Notes: generated from the letters alone by a model not told the origin. A stretch of 64,000 nucleotides of DNA from Methanolinea sp. UBA275 (GCA_002506105.1 DAWU01000050.1:1-64000); one strand, 5' to 3'; positions 35,219-44,290 are shown, numbered from the stretch's first letter. Program-made: numbers and translations.

Positions 35219-36361
35219 ATGCCGTGTGTGATTGCGGTTCCCAGGGAGATGGCTGAAAGCGAGAGGCGCGTCGCGATCGTCCCTGAGACTACCCAGAAAC
35301 TCATCAAGGCAGGCCACGAGGTCAGGATCGAGCACAATGCCGGAACGGGTGCATTTTATCCTGATGACATGTTTGAGGCTGCCGGTGCGAAGATCGTATC
35401 CAGCCGCACTGATCTTTTCAGGGGAGCCCAGATCGTCCTGTGCGTCCAGCCTCTGACTGTCGCTGATGTCGATCAGCTTGCTGAAGGCACCATCGTGATC
35501 GGCTTCATGAATCCCGGCCGGAACAAGGATGCTATCATTCGCATGCGTGATCGGAAGATCACCGCATTTGCACTCGAGCTGGTTCCCCGTATTACCCGTG
35601 CCCAGAGCATGGACGCACTGAGTTCGCAGGCAACCGCTGGAGGGTATACCGCCACGGTAATGGGCGCGGCACACTGCCCCAAGTTCCTCCCCATGCTGAC
35701 CACCGCTGCAGGGACCATCCGGCCTGCGACAGTCCTCATACTCGGCGCCGGCGTTGCCGGCCTGATGGCGATTGCGACCGCGAAACGCCTCGGTGCGGTC
35801 GTGGAAGCATACGATGTCCGGCGTGCTGCAGGCGAACAGGTCAGGAGCCTGGGTGCAAAGTTCCTCGAGCTCGAGATCAATGCCGAGGGGCAGGGCGGGT
35901 ATGCCCGGGAACTCACGCCTGAAGAGAAGGTAAAAGAGCAGGAGATGGTGTCCTCGGCCGTCGCACGCGCTGATATCGTCATCACCACAGCCAGCATTCC
36001 GGGTCGGAAAGCCCCGGTCCTCATCACGCGGGATACGGTTGCAAGGATGCGCCCTGGTGCGGTCATCGTCGATCTTGCCGCAGAATCAGGGGGAAATTGC
36101 GTGCTGACGCAACCGGGAAAGACCGTGCAGGAGCATAACGTCACGATCCTGGGACCCCTGAACCTGCCGGCCCAGATCGGCTTTCATTCGAGCCAGATGC
36201 TCTCCAAGAACCTCCATTCATTCCTTGGTCTCCTTCTCGATAAGGATGGCATGCTCGTCCGCGAGTATACCGATGAGATACTGGCAGCAAGCCTCCTCCT
36301 TCATGCAGGTGAGGTGCGCCACGGTCCGACCCGGGACCTTCTGGGCGGGGGTGTTCCATGA
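35219..36361 (+). CDS. pntAA: NAD(P) transhydrogenase subunit alpha, NAD-binding part
   Basis: A 380-residue dI component of the proton-translocating nicotinamide nucleotide transhydrogenase. It resembles alanine dehydrogenase: VPREMAESERRVAIVPETTQKLIKAGHEV, the substrate region VPRITRAQSMDALSSQATAGGY, the Rossmann loop LILGAGVAGLMAIATAKRLGAVV and VRRAAGEQVRSLGAKFLE. It is cytoplasmic and passes hydride between NADH and NADP held by the beta subunit. AGGGAGAGACGGCC before the ATG is the ribosome site. The following membrane subunit gene overlaps by ATGA. Subunit splitting into three genes is common in bacteria. Confidence 0.95.
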   Translation: MPCVIAVPREMAESERRVAIVPETTQKLIKAGHEVRIEHNAGTGAFYPDDMFEAAGAKIVSSRTDLFRGAQIVLCVQPLTVADVDQLAEGTIVIGFMNPGRNKDAIIRMRDRKITAFALELVPRITRAQSMDALSSQATAGGYTATVMGAAHCPKFLPMLTTAAGTIRPATVLILGAGVAGLMAIATAKRLGAVVEAYDVRRAAGEQVRSLGAKFLELEINAEGQGGYARELTPEEKVKEQEMVSSAVARADIVITTASIPGRKAPVLITRDTVARMRPGAVIVDLAAESGGNCVLTQPGKTVQEHNVTILGPLNLPAQIGFHSSQMLSKNLHSFLGLLLDKDGMLVREYTDEILAASLLLHAGEVRHGPTRDLLGGGVP

Positions 36362-36669
36362 GCGATATCTCGATGTTCTGGACCGCAGTCTGCATCGTCG
36401 TTCTGGCTGCGTTTACCGGGTACGTTGTCATCAGCAGGGTCCCTGTCATCCTCCATACTCCCCTGATGAGCGGATCCAACTTCATTCACGGGATCATACT
36501 TATCGGCGCTATGGTTGCACTCGGGCTCGCAACAACGCTCGAGCAGCAGGTGATCGGGTTTATCGCAGTGGTACTGGGTGCTGCGAACGTGACCGGTGGA
36601 TACGTCATAACCGAACGGATCCTCCAGATGTTCGATCCCGGCAGGAAGAGGCCGGGAAAGGAGGCCTAG
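36358..36669 (+). CDS. pntAB: NAD(P) transhydrogenase subunit alpha, membrane part
   Basis: A 103-residue membrane subunit with three predicted spans: FWTAVCIVVLAAFTGYVVI, FIHGIILIGAMVALGLATT and VIGFIAVVLGAANVTGGYVIT. The PVILHTPLMSGSNFIHG loop is the family signature. It forms half of the dII proton channel together with PntB. It is coupled to pntAA by a four-base overlap, and pntB starts one base after its stop. Confidence 0.95.
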   Translation: MSDISMFWTAVCIVVLAAFTGYVVISRVPVILHTPLMSGSNFIHGIILIGAMVALGLATTLEQQVIGFIAVVLGAANVTGGYVITERILQMFDPGRKRPGKEA

Positions 36670-36670
36670 G

Positions 36671-38056
36671 ATGTTCGACCTCTCCCTCGTGATCGATCCC
36701 GTCTATATCGCGACGATTATCATCTTCATCATCGGTTTGCAGCGGATGAGCCACCCGCTTACCGCCCGGAGCGGGATCGTATGGGCTGGTGCTGCCATGC
36801 TCATCGCAACGCTCGTCACATTCTTAACCCCTGCCCTCTCCAATTTCGCCCTTATCGCACTCGGGATTGTTATAGGGGGCGGTTTTGGATATTTCGCGGC
36901 AAAGCGCGTCGCCATGACTGACATGCCCCAGATGGTTGCGATCTATAACGGGATGGGTGGCGGTGCTGCAGCGGGTGTCGCGGCTGTTCACCTTCTCGGT
37001 CCCACTCATTTCGCAACAGCCAGCCTTGCGGTGGTAGGTGGTCTCATCGGTGCAGTATCCTTTTCGGGAAGCATCATCGCGTTCTTGAAGCTTCAGGGAT
37101 GGATACGCCCTCGGCCCATCACGTTCCCAGGCCAGCAGATCGTCAACATGGCAGTGCTCGCACTCGCAGTCATCTCCGGGATACTCGTACTCTTCCAGCC
37201 ATCATGGAGTCCGCTCACGTACACGGCGTCCCTCTGGCTTTTCTTCCTCCTCTCACTTGCCTTTGGCATCCTGATGGCGCTCCCGATCGGCGGCGCAGAT
37301 ATGCCTGTCGTGATCTCGCTGTTCAATGCGCTCACCGGCCTCGCTGTTGGTCTCGACGGGTTCTCGTTTGCAACGCCCAACTATGCAATGGTCATTGCGG
37401 GCATCATCGTCGGTGCGGCAGGCTCGCTCCTCACGGTCATGATGGCTCGGGCAATGAACCGTTCTGTCCGGAACATCCTCTTTGGGGCATTTGGTGCATC
37501 CGAGGAGACAGGGGTCGAGATCCAGGGAAGCATGAAGGCGATCGAGGCCGACGACGTTGCAGTTATGCTCGCCTATGCGGAGAAGGTCATCATTGTGCCC
37601 GGCTACGGGATGGCAGTCGCCCAGGCCCAGCAGAAGGTCAAGGAGCTGATGGACCAGCTCGAGAGCAAAGGAGTCCTCGTCAAGTTCGGCATCCACCCTG
37701 TTGCCGGCCGGATGCCGGGACACATGAACGTGCTTCTTGCTGAGGCGGGCATTCCTTATGATCACCTCTTCGACAGAGACGAGATAAACCCTGAATTCCA
37801 GGGAACGGACGTAGTCCTGGTTATAGGGGCCAATGATGTAGTCAATCCCGCCGCACACCGGCAGGGAAGCCCGCTCTATGGTATGCCGATTCTTGATGTT
37901 GAGCAGGCAAAGAACGTCATTGTATTAAAACGGGGCCAGGGGAAGGGATTTGCCGGGATCGAGAACGATCTCTTCTACCGGGATAATACCCGGATGCTCT
38001 ACGGCGATGCAAAGGAGACACTTGGGACGGTCGTGCAGGCTGTAAAGAAACTGTGA
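36671..38056 (+). CDS. pntB: NAD(P) transhydrogenase subunit beta
   Basis: A 461-residue subunit with about nine membrane spans in residues 5-260 and a C-terminal NADP-binding dIII domain. Marks include YNGMGGGAAAGVAAVHL, MALPIGGADMPVVISLFNALTGLAVG, the nucleotide loop IVPGYGMAVAQAQ, HPVAGRMPGHMNVLLAEAG and VIGANDVVNPAAH. With the two alpha subunits it uses the ion gradient to reduce NADP with NADH. The operon is self-contained. It implies a need for NADPH in an organism otherwise expected to rely on F420. Confidence 0.96.
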   Translation: MFDLSLVIDPVYIATIIIFIIGLQRMSHPLTARSGIVWAGAAMLIATLVTFLTPALSNFALIALGIVIGGGFGYFAAKRVAMTDMPQMVAIYNGMGGGAAAGVAAVHLLGPTHFATASLAVVGGLIGAVSFSGSIIAFLKLQGWIRPRPITFPGQQIVNMAVLALAVISGILVLFQPSWSPLTYTASLWLFFLLSLAFGILMALPIGGADMPVVISLFNALTGLAVGLDGFSFATPNYAMVIAGIIVGAAGSLLTVMMARAMNRSVRNILFGAFGASEETGVEIQGSMKAIEADDVAVMLAYAEKVIIVPGYGMAVAQAQQKVKELMDQLESKGVLVKFGIHPVAGRMPGHMNVLLAEAGIPYDHLFDRDEINPEFQGTDVVLVIGANDVVNPAAHRQGSPLYGMPILDVEQAKNVIVLKRGQGKGFAGIENDLFYRDNTRMLYGDAKETLGTVVQAVKKL

Positions 38057-38205
38057 TGATCGGGGTGATGGTTGGGGAGAGGATACTCAACATTCCTGCC
38101 CTCAAAATCCCTCGTTTCAATATACAGGAGACTTGAGAACACTCATCATTCCAGTGGGTATGGCCCTGCTCACTTTTTTTACCATCCACATCAGAAGTGA
38201 TCACC

Positions 38206-38715
38206 ATGGCATTCATGGATCTCCTCTGGCCTCTCTTTTTCCCTGCCCTGGGAGGAGTTGTCGCCCTGGTCCATATCATGTGGAAGCATCACAGGGGGGT
38301 GGCCGCCATCAGGATCTTCCTCATGTGGCAGCTCACCGTAGGTATTGGTCTTGGTAATATCTACGCTGCATTCGGCCACCTTGTAGTTGCTGACCAGGTT
38401 GCTGCATCCATTGGTTGGCCGCCAGGAAGCCCCTTCCAACGGGAAGTCGGGATATGGGATTTCACGATAGGCGTAGTAGGCATCCTCTGCCTGAAACTCC
38501 GGTCGATGGGGTTCTGGACCGCAACTGTGTTCGCCTTCGGAATATTCTCGTTTGGTGCAGGTCTTGGGCATGTCTACGAGCTGGTTGTCCATGGGAATGT
38601 GTCGATCAATAATGCCGGCCCGGTCATGTATATGGACTTGTTCTATCCCGTGTTCCTGGGAACGCTTCTTTTCTTGTATTTAAGAAAAACCAATACACCT
38701 CTCTCCTCCTGTTGA
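38206..38715 (+). CDS. DUF6790-like integral membrane protein
   Basis: A 169-residue membrane protein with about four to five hydrophobic spans (LLWPLFFPALGGVVALVHI, FLMWQLTVGIGLGNIYAAF, DFTIGVVGILCL, FWTATVFAFGIFSFGAGLGH, LFYPVFLGTLLFLYL). The block SPFQREVGIWDFTIG between spans two and three resembles the conserved FQxEVG motif of the DUF6790 family. No function is known. ATG 38206 is chosen over GTG 38197. It follows the transhydrogenase operon by 149 bases and is probably separate. Confidence 0.75.
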   Translation: MAFMDLLWPLFFPALGGVVALVHIMWKHHRGVAAIRIFLMWQLTVGIGLGNIYAAFGHLVVADQVAASIGWPPGSPFQREVGIWDFTIGVVGILCLKLRSMGFWTATVFAFGIFSFGAGLGHVYELVVHGNVSINNAGPVMYMDLFYPVFLGTLLFLYLRKTNTPLSSC

Positions 38716-38730
38716 AATGCCAGTGTTTCA

Positions 38731-38738
38731 TTTTTTTT
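38731..38738 (+). terminator. Oligo-T terminator after the DUF6790-like gene
   Basis: Eight T begin 16 bases after the stop codon at 38715, on the coding strand. This marks the end of the plus-strand block before the minus-strand M20 gene. Confidence 0.5.
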
Positions 38739-38894
38739 CGAGGTTTCGGATGGTACCATTCTCATTTGCCATTCCGCATCGGCTTGAATCCTCAAAAAAG
38801 CCGGAAAGGGGGGAAAGGTGGGAATGGTTCACACGTGCTCATGAGATGTTTAATGCAGTCCAGGCAGGTCTGGCTCATTCAGGGAACCTTGCTC

Positions 38895-40070
38895 TCATAT
38901 TTCTGCATACTGCTCAAGTATCCCCTCGTATACCCGAGCCGCGTTCTCGAGTGATTCAATCCTGACGTGCTCGTCAATGGCGTGGAGGGTTTTAATCTCC
39001 CCGGGACCATATTCAGCGACCAAAAATCCCTCCCGCCGCAGGTACCGTGCATCGCTTGCTGCCCACTGGACAATCGGTCGTGCGGGTTGTGAATGGACTT
39101 TTTCAATCTCGGCCAGGAGACGGGCAACAATGGGCGAGCCGGGAGGCGTGATGGTCGGCTCAGAGATACTGGTAATACCTATCTCCGCCCGCGGGGCATG
39201 GCTGCGGATCTCTTCGAAAAGGTCCTGGAGGCTGCACCCCCACGGAATCCGGAGATCGAGTTCAAGGCTGCACTGCTGTGCGACGATATTGGCTTTCTCT
39301 CCCCCTGTTATTTTTCCGGGATTGAACATGATATGGGAGAGGATCGTCCGGGCATCATCCATGGCAAAAATCTCCCCGAGAATATGTGCAGACTCTTGAA
39401 GGATTGCAGTGAGATCCGGATCTCCCGGATCATATTCACGCTGATGAAGTGTTTTGATGAATTCTATGAGTGAAAACGCCTCCATCACGGCACTCACTCC
39501 TCTCGCGGGATAGAGCGATCCATGGCCGGGTTGCCCCCGGAAGGTGCAGCAGAGACGCATCAAACCCTTCTGCCCGATGTTCGGCGAGAGTGCGGGGGTC
39601 GGTTCAGCAATCAGGGTATCGCAGGGGATGAGTGATTTTTTGGCAAGGATTGCCTGGATCCCCCGGGTCCCGCTTGTCTCTTCATCGCAGACAAACGCAA
39701 GATCGGCGGGTAGTTCCCGGCCGGAATCAATAAAATTTTTGCAGGCCCACAGGATTGCCGCACACCCTCCTTTCATATCCGTAGTCCCCCTTCCCCATAC
39801 CTTGCCGTCGCTGATCTCCCCAGAGTATGGGTCATGAGACCATCCATGGGAGAGTGCCGGGACCACGTCAACATGCCCGCACAGGAGCAGCCTTCCACGA
39901 GGGAGTGCACTGAATAGATTCTGCCGCCCGCCCCTGCTCCTTGTTATCCTTGTCTTTATGCCGATGCCATCAGAAAAATCCCGGATATACGCGATGATCT
40001 CGCGGGTGTCTCCCGGAGGATTTTCACTCCGAATCCTCACAAGGTCGGCGCAAAGGCTGGTGATGTTCAT
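38895..40070 (-). CDS. M20 family metallo-deacylase (DapE/ArgE-like)
   Basis: A 391-residue di-zinc amidohydrolase of the M20 family. Metal and catalytic motifs are LLCGHVDVVP, WGRGTTDMKGG, FVCDEETSGTRG, and EPTPALSPNIGQKG leading into the dimerisation domain (GQPGHGSLYPARG); a C-terminal metal histidine is near ALHAIDEHVR. Members remove succinyl or acetyl groups from diaminopimelate or ornithine precursors, or split dipeptides. The dapA-dapB-asd cluster 5 kb away makes a DapE-like role plausible but not proven. It lies 12 bases after an unknown gene on the same strand. Confidence 0.85.
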   Translation of the reverse strand: MNITSLCADLVRIRSENPPGDTREIIAYIRDFSDGIGIKTRITRSRGGRQNLFSALPRGRLLLCGHVDVVPALSHGWSHDPYSGEISDGKVWGRGTTDMKGGCAAILWACKNFIDSGRELPADLAFVCDEETSGTRGIQAILAKKSLIPCDTLIAEPTPALSPNIGQKGLMRLCCTFRGQPGHGSLYPARGVSAVMEAFSLIEFIKTLHQREYDPGDPDLTAILQESAHILGEIFAMDDARTILSHIMFNPGKITGGEKANIVAQQCSLELDLRIPWGCSLQDLFEEIRSHAPRAEIGITSISEPTITPPGSPIVARLLAEIEKVHSQPARPIVQWAASDARYLRREGFLVAEYGPGEIKTLHAIDEHVRIESLENAARVYEGILEQYAEI

Positions 40071-40082
40071 GGGAAATGGGAT

Positions 40083-40586
40083 TCAGGCACGCTTTTTGAA
40101 CTCCTCGAAGAGTGTTGCCAGCGATGCATCACTGTAGAGTGATTTCAAAAAGTCGGCTTTGAAAAATTCGTCAATGAATGAGCGGTAGACATGGGGGCGA
40201 ACCGGCTCCTTGCTGTCCCGTTCCAGAACGATACGGAAGCTTAGGTAACAGGCATCGTCTTCAGCGTCATACACCCTCCTCCAGAGAGTAGGGAGCGCTT
40301 CGAACTTCTCGGGGTGTTCCTTCTTGAGCCATTTGACAAATGCGGGGAACTTCGGCCTGTCACCAAGTTTTTCCTGGTCGATCCTGCACCGGAGGTATTC
40401 ACCGGTCATCATGACCCGTGGTGACTTGTAGTGATAGGCCATGAGTCCGATCGTATAATCGAGATGGGCGAGGGCATCCATATAAAAAAATGTAAGCACA
40501 GGATGCCACATTGTCTCATCGTGCAGGATGAGTGATTTTTCGTACAGGTGCTCAAGCACGTACACATATTCGTTATCTGAACTCAT
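40083..40586 (-). CDS. Hypothetical protein, helical
   Basis: A 167-residue soluble protein I do not recognise. It has no signal or membrane segment, is rich in aromatic residues and charged helices (MSSDNEYVYVLEHLYEKSLILHDETMWHP; YMDALAHLDYTIGLMAYHYKS; FPAFVKWLKKEHPEKFEALPTLWRRVYDAEDDACYL) and ends FEEFKKRA. ATG 40586 is chosen, with a GTG at 40592 as alternative; an ATATATTTA element about 32 bases upstream predicts a very short leader. It is probably cotranscribed with the M20 gene 12 bases downstream. Confidence 0.75.
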   Translation of the reverse strand: MSSDNEYVYVLEHLYEKSLILHDETMWHPVLTFFYMDALAHLDYTIGLMAYHYKSPRVMMTGEYLRCRIDQEKLGDRPKFPAFVKWLKKEHPEKFEALPTLWRRVYDAEDDACYLSFRIVLERDSKEPVRPHVYRSFIDEFFKADFLKSLYSDASLATLFEEFKKRA

Positions 40587-40673
40587 GGTCACAGTTCAGA
40601 TGCGAGCGAGTAAATATATTCCGGAAATGGCATGTTTTCACTTTTCAGCTCGAATACGAGGTATTAAAAGTCA

Positions 40674-41552
40674 TTACCGGAAAAATGGTGCCCTTCGCTG
40701 TACGGCCTCTTTGAAGAGTTCTTCCAGCCTCTCGCCCGACGCTCCACGGATATCAACATGGTTGTCAGTCCTGAGCAAGCAGGGCTTCAGCTTGCCATCT
40801 GAGGTGACCCGGAGACGGTTGCAGAATGCACAGAATTCCGTATTGTGGAGAGGTCGTACAACCTCCACTTCGGCACCGTCAATACAGTACTTCTTCCGGT
40901 GATGCATTCTCCTGGTGAGCACCTCCTGTGAACTGCTGGCGAGCCTGGCCTCAAGAATACCGAGATCGCTGTGATTGGTGCAGTCCCGGAATTCCATCAG
41001 TTCGATGAGCTGGAGAATGAGGTCACGGTTACCCTTGACGAACCTGATGAAGTCGTCTATCTCATGGTCGTTGATCCCCTTCAGGATCACCATATTCAGC
41101 TTGACGGGGGTGAGACGGGCGTCTATTGCTGCATCGATGCCGGCCATCACTTCATCGAGGCAGTCAGATCCAGTGATTTTTTTATACGTTGCCGGATCAA
41201 GACTGTCGAGACTGATATTAACCCGGGAAAGGCCTGCATCCGCGAGATCCTGTGCGATATCTGCAAGCATGGTCCCGTTGGTGGTCATGGAACATTCAAG
41301 CCCCTCCGGAACGGCTCTGACAATATCGACAAGATCCTTCCTGAGGCATGGTTCGCCGCCAGTGAACTTGATACTCCTGATATCAAACTTTGCAGCGACC
41401 CTCATGATCTCGGTCAGTTCTGTAAGGGAAAGAGGATCTTGGGGATTCTTCTCACCCTCTGCGTGGCAGTAGATGCAATGGAGGTTGCATGCGGGGGTGA
41501 GGCTGATACGGAGATTGCTCACCGGCCTGTCATACGTATCTTTAAGCCTCAT
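40674..41552 (-). CDS. moaA: GTP 3',8-cyclase MoaA
   Basis: A 292-residue radical SAM enzyme for the first step of molybdopterin (here probably tungstopterin or molybdopterin) synthesis. The N-terminal cluster motif is ACNLHCIYCH (CxxxCxxC) near residue 25; the C-terminal cluster that binds GTP has CAFCNRLRVTSDGKLKPCL. KFTGGEPCLRKDL and NISLDSLDPATYKKITG are typical. The ATG at 41552 lies inside the upstream rlmE end (11-base overlap), giving the standard start MRLKDTYDRPVSNLR. The extreme C-terminus lacks the usual GG tail and may be slightly short. Confidence 0.93.
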   Translation of the reverse strand: MRLKDTYDRPVSNLRISLTPACNLHCIYCHAEGEKNPQDPLSLTELTEIMRVAAKFDIRSIKFTGGEPCLRKDLVDIVRAVPEGLECSMTTNGTMLADIAQDLADAGLSRVNISLDSLDPATYKKITGSDCLDEVMAGIDAAIDARLTPVKLNMVILKGINDHEIDDFIRFVKGNRDLILQLIELMEFRDCTNHSDLGILEARLASSSQEVLTRRMHHRKKYCIDGAEVEVVRPLHNTEFCAFCNRLRVTSDGKLKPCLLRTDNHVDIRGASGERLEELFKEAVQRRAPFFR

Positions 41553-42138
41553 TCCCGGCCCCCGCGAAATTTTTCGCAATGATGTAGACTTCACTACTCC
41601 CCTTTCGGGACGCATTGCTCCGATAGGTCTTCACCGAGAGGAAGTATTGCTTTACTTCATTGAGGAGATGATCAAAATCCTCACCCTGGAAGGATTTCAT
41701 AACCAGGTTTCCCCCCGGTTTGAGCACATTGCAGGCAAATGCAAGCGCCTGCTCTCCGAGCTCGATAGATCTGGCCTGGTCGTAACTTCGGTGACCCGAG
41801 AGCTTAGGGGCTGCATCGGATACGACCACATTGACAATACCCATGAGCGCACTCACCTCCCTCCACAAGGAAGGATTGGTCAGATCGGCCGTGATCGTGG
41901 TCACGCCCTCGAGAGGTGCGATAGGAGAGAGATCGATCCCCACCACCTTACCCCCGGTGAGACTCCTTGCCACCTGGAGCCAGCTCCCGGGTGCGGCACC
42001 GAGATCGAGAACGTTATCATTGTCCCGAATCACACGGAACCGTTCCTGTATCTCGCGCAGTTTATATGCAGCCCTGGAGCGGTAGCCCTCACGGACTGCC
42101 CGAAGATAGGTACGGTCCCTTCCCCATTGTGAACCCAT
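41542..42138 (-). CDS. rlmE: 23S rRNA (uridine-2'-O-)-methyltransferase RlmE (FtsJ)
   Basis: A 198-residue FtsJ-type methyltransferase, modifying the ribosomal A-loop uridine. The SAM loop is VLDLGAAPGSWLQVA. The K-D-K-E tetrad can be placed at AAYKLREI, VSDAAPKLSG, VMKSFQG and SSEVYII. ATG 42138 (MGSQWGRDRTYLRAV) is the family start; GTG 42150 is an upstream option. A TATA-like ATTTAATCC near 42176 on the minus strand predicts a leader of about a dozen bases. It overlaps moaA, forming a two-gene operon without obvious functional link. Confidence 0.94.
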   Translation of the reverse strand: MGSQWGRDRTYLRAVREGYRSRAAYKLREIQERFRVIRDNDNVLDLGAAPGSWLQVARSLTGGKVVGIDLSPIAPLEGVTTITADLTNPSLWREVSALMGIVNVVVSDAAPKLSGHRSYDQARSIELGEQALAFACNVLKPGGNLVMKSFQGEDFDHLLNEVKQYFLSVKTYRSNASRKGSSEVYIIAKNFAGAGNEA

Positions 42139-42209
42139 GGCGTTAATCACCGTTAAAATGCCGGAAATACAGGATTAAATCAGATATCATTAAAAAGTTG
42201 ATGGCATAG

Positions 42210-42218
42210 TTTATAATA
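42210..42218 (+). promoter_or_regulatory. TATA box of the pcna-priL operon
   Basis: TTTATAATA is centred 25 bases before the ATG at 42239, predicting a leaderless mRNA that begins on or next to the start codon. Confidence 0.55.
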
Positions 42219-42238
42219 CAATATATACGGTGTGTACG

Positions 42239-42982
42239 ATGTTAAAAGCAACGATTGATGCAGATATTCTCAAAGAGTCCATCGACGCTATATCCGCCCT
42301 AGTCACCGAATGCCGGCTCCACACCGACGAGGATGGGCTCTCAACCCGGGCGGTCGATACCGCCAACGTGGCAATGGTCTCCCTGACTCTGAAGAAGGAG
42401 GCTTTTTCCGGGTTTGAATCAACAAAGAACGAGATAGGCCTTGACATTGCGAAAATGAAGAACATATTCGGTATGATGGGGAAGAACGATCTCATCACCC
42501 TTGAACTTCCTGATGAAGGCCACAAGCTCCGGGTAAGTTTTGAAGGATACCGGTATTCCATAACCCTCCTCGATCCGAACACCATCCGCAAGGACCCCCA
42601 CCCGCCAAATATCGACCTTCCCGGCAAGGTTGTGTTGTCGGGGAACGATCTGAATAATTCGATCAAGGCTGCAGCGGTCGTATCCGACAAGATTGCACTC
42701 GGGATCGATCCCGACCAGCAGCTCTTCTTCATGGCTGCCGAGGGGGATACTGACCATATCAAGCGGGAGTTTGGGAAAGACGAGGTCAATTTCCTGAACG
42801 GTGTCGAGGCACGGTCCCTCTTCTCGCTCGATTATTTAAAGGACATGGGCAAGGTCATGGGCAGGGCAGAGGAGGTGGAGGTCTCCCTTGGTGTCGATCA
42901 CCCTGCAAAATTCTCATTCTACATTGCTGGTGGACACGGGTATGTAGAGTATCTGCTCGCACCCCGTATAGAGGCAGATTGA
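42239..42982 (+). CDS. pcn: DNA polymerase sliding clamp PCNA
   Basis: A 247-residue PCNA, the trimeric ring that tethers DNA polymerase and other replication enzymes. The two-lobed fold begins MLKATIDADILKESIDAISALVTEC and shows LDIAKMKNIFGMMGKNDLITLEL and FSLDYLKDMGKVM; it ends YLLAPRIEAD, the family C-terminus used in client docking. ATG 42239 was preferred to GTG 42230 because a TATA box lies exactly 25 bases upstream. The primase large subunit gene begins on the last base of its stop codon. Confidence 0.97.
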   Translation: MLKATIDADILKESIDAISALVTECRLHTDEDGLSTRAVDTANVAMVSLTLKKEAFSGFESTKNEIGLDIAKMKNIFGMMGKNDLITLELPDEGHKLRVSFEGYRYSITLLDPNTIRKDPHPPNIDLPGKVVLSGNDLNNSIKAAAVVSDKIALGIDPDQQLFFMAAEGDTDHIKREFGKDEVNFLNGVEARSLFSLDYLKDMGKVMGRAEEVEVSLGVDHPAKFSFYIAGGHGYVEYLLAPRIEAD

Positions 42983-44025
42983 TGCGGGTATCTCTTGATA
43001 CAAGAGATTTTGCCAAATACCCTTTTTTAAAAGAATCGCAGCAGTTCATGCTGCAGAACCATGAATCCGTTGACACCTTTCTCAGGTCAGGGCCTGGAAA
43101 GGTTGCGCTCAAATATGCCGTGGAGCGGATCAGACGCGCGCTCTCCCCTGCAGGTCACACGGGCGAAGGAGAGGATCCTTCCCTCCCGTCCGATAACCTT
43201 GGAATCAGGCTTGAGGTGTCATCCTACGCACTCTCGAGAATCCTCGTCTCCTGCGCAAAGGACCGTGCGCTCATTGATCGCCTGACAAGGTTTGAGGCAG
43301 AGCGGGCATTTGGTTTCCTCGAGTATGAGGAGGAGGGAAAGAGGGGGTATATTGCACGCCAGGTGGGCTTCACCCTTGAAAAGTCAGCGCTTTCCGTGAG
43401 CCGCTACGTGGAGGTGACTGCAGGGATGAGGGAGGAGCGGTGGAGGCTTGTCAACAGGGAGATCCACGAAGGGCAGGTGATCCTGGAATCGCTCGAAGCA
43501 GAAGAACTGTTAAAAGAACAGATCCGTGTCACGCTCCACTCCCAGCTGCCCCTTGATGTTCCTTCGGCACTCTGCAGTGATCTCGTCCCGTATGTGATAC
43601 GGGTCCAGGAGGCCTTCCAGCAGCGGATGATCGAGGATTACGGCGAGGTCGACGAATCATGCTTCCCTCCCTGCATGCAGGCCCTGGTCTCTGCGCTCTC
43701 CGGTGGCATGAATATCACGCATTCCGGGAGGTTCGCACTCACTGCGTTCCTGCACAATATCGGGATGGACAGCACCCAGATCGTTGAACTCTACTGCAGG
43801 GCTCCTGATTTTGATGTGGGCAAGACCCAGTATCAGGTGGAACATATCTCCGGGAGGGGCGGGGCGGGAACGGAATATACTGCACCATCCTGCGCAGCAA
43901 TGAGGACACTCGGGCTCTGCACGAAGGCAGATGGAGCGTGCGGGAAGGTGAATCACCCCCTTAATCTCTACAGGAACAGGAAGAGAGGAGCAGGGGCACC
44001 CATTCAGAAAAAGAAGGAGCCCTAA
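42982..44025 (+). CDS. priL: DNA primase large subunit PriL
   Basis: A 347-residue archaeal PriL, partner of the catalytic PriS in making primers. The helical N-terminal half starts MRVSLDTRDFAKYPFLKESQQFM. The C-terminal half carries the four cysteines for the 4Fe-4S cluster: ESCFPPCMQAL (first), LYCRAPDF (second), APSCAAMRTLGLC (third and fourth region) and GACGKVNHPLNLY. Start and stop overlap with pcna in TGATG. Its last four bases overlap a small convergent membrane protein gene. Confidence 0.94.
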   Translation: MRVSLDTRDFAKYPFLKESQQFMLQNHESVDTFLRSGPGKVALKYAVERIRRALSPAGHTGEGEDPSLPSDNLGIRLEVSSYALSRILVSCAKDRALIDRLTRFEAERAFGFLEYEEEGKRGYIARQVGFTLEKSALSVSRYVEVTAGMREERWRLVNREIHEGQVILESLEAEELLKEQIRVTLHSQLPLDVPSALCSDLVPYVIRVQEAFQQRMIEDYGEVDESCFPPCMQALVSALSGGMNITHSGRFALTAFLHNIGMDSTQIVELYCRAPDFDVGKTQYQVEHISGRGGAGTEYTAPSCAAMRTLGLCTKADGACGKVNHPLNLYRNRKRGAGAPIQKKKEP

Positions 44026-44198
44026 CTGATGGTCTTATTCAGGTAGAACCCTGCCCCGCTCATAGTCAGAATAAAAATTACCATCGCCAGGAGATACCCG
44101 AATCCCGGATCCATGATGCCGGGAAGGGTAATGAGAAAGACAAGAAGGACTGCACCACTCACCACCGCTGAGGTGATATCGATAACCCGTGAATCCAT
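44022..44198 (-). CDS. Small two-span membrane protein
   Basis: A 58-residue protein: MDSRVIDITSAVVSGAVLLV starts a first hydrophobic span, a short GIMDPGFG turn follows, then a second span (YLLAMVIFILTMSGAGFYL) and a basic end NKTIS. Two clean membrane segments in so short a frame argue for a real gene, but the ribosome site is weak. The next in-frame upstream codons reach a stop without another start. It converges with priL, overlapping its stop by a few bases. Function is unknown. Confidence 0.6.
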   Translation of the reverse strand: MDSRVIDITSAVVSGAVLLVFLITLPGIMDPGFGYLLAMVIFILTMSGAGFYLNKTIS

Positions 44199-44290
44199 GT
44201 TGTACCCGTTCGCCTTTCATGAAGATATCAGTATCTTCACATCTTGCAGTCTTTGCAGGGAAGGAAAGTAGATAGCCCAGAGGAGTGAAT

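Noticed and set aside
34514..35674. Long minus-strand open frame of 386 codons opposite arcS and pntAA
   Set aside because: It spans two well-supported plus-strand genes and their gap, its product matches nothing, and such shadows are common with this codon bias.
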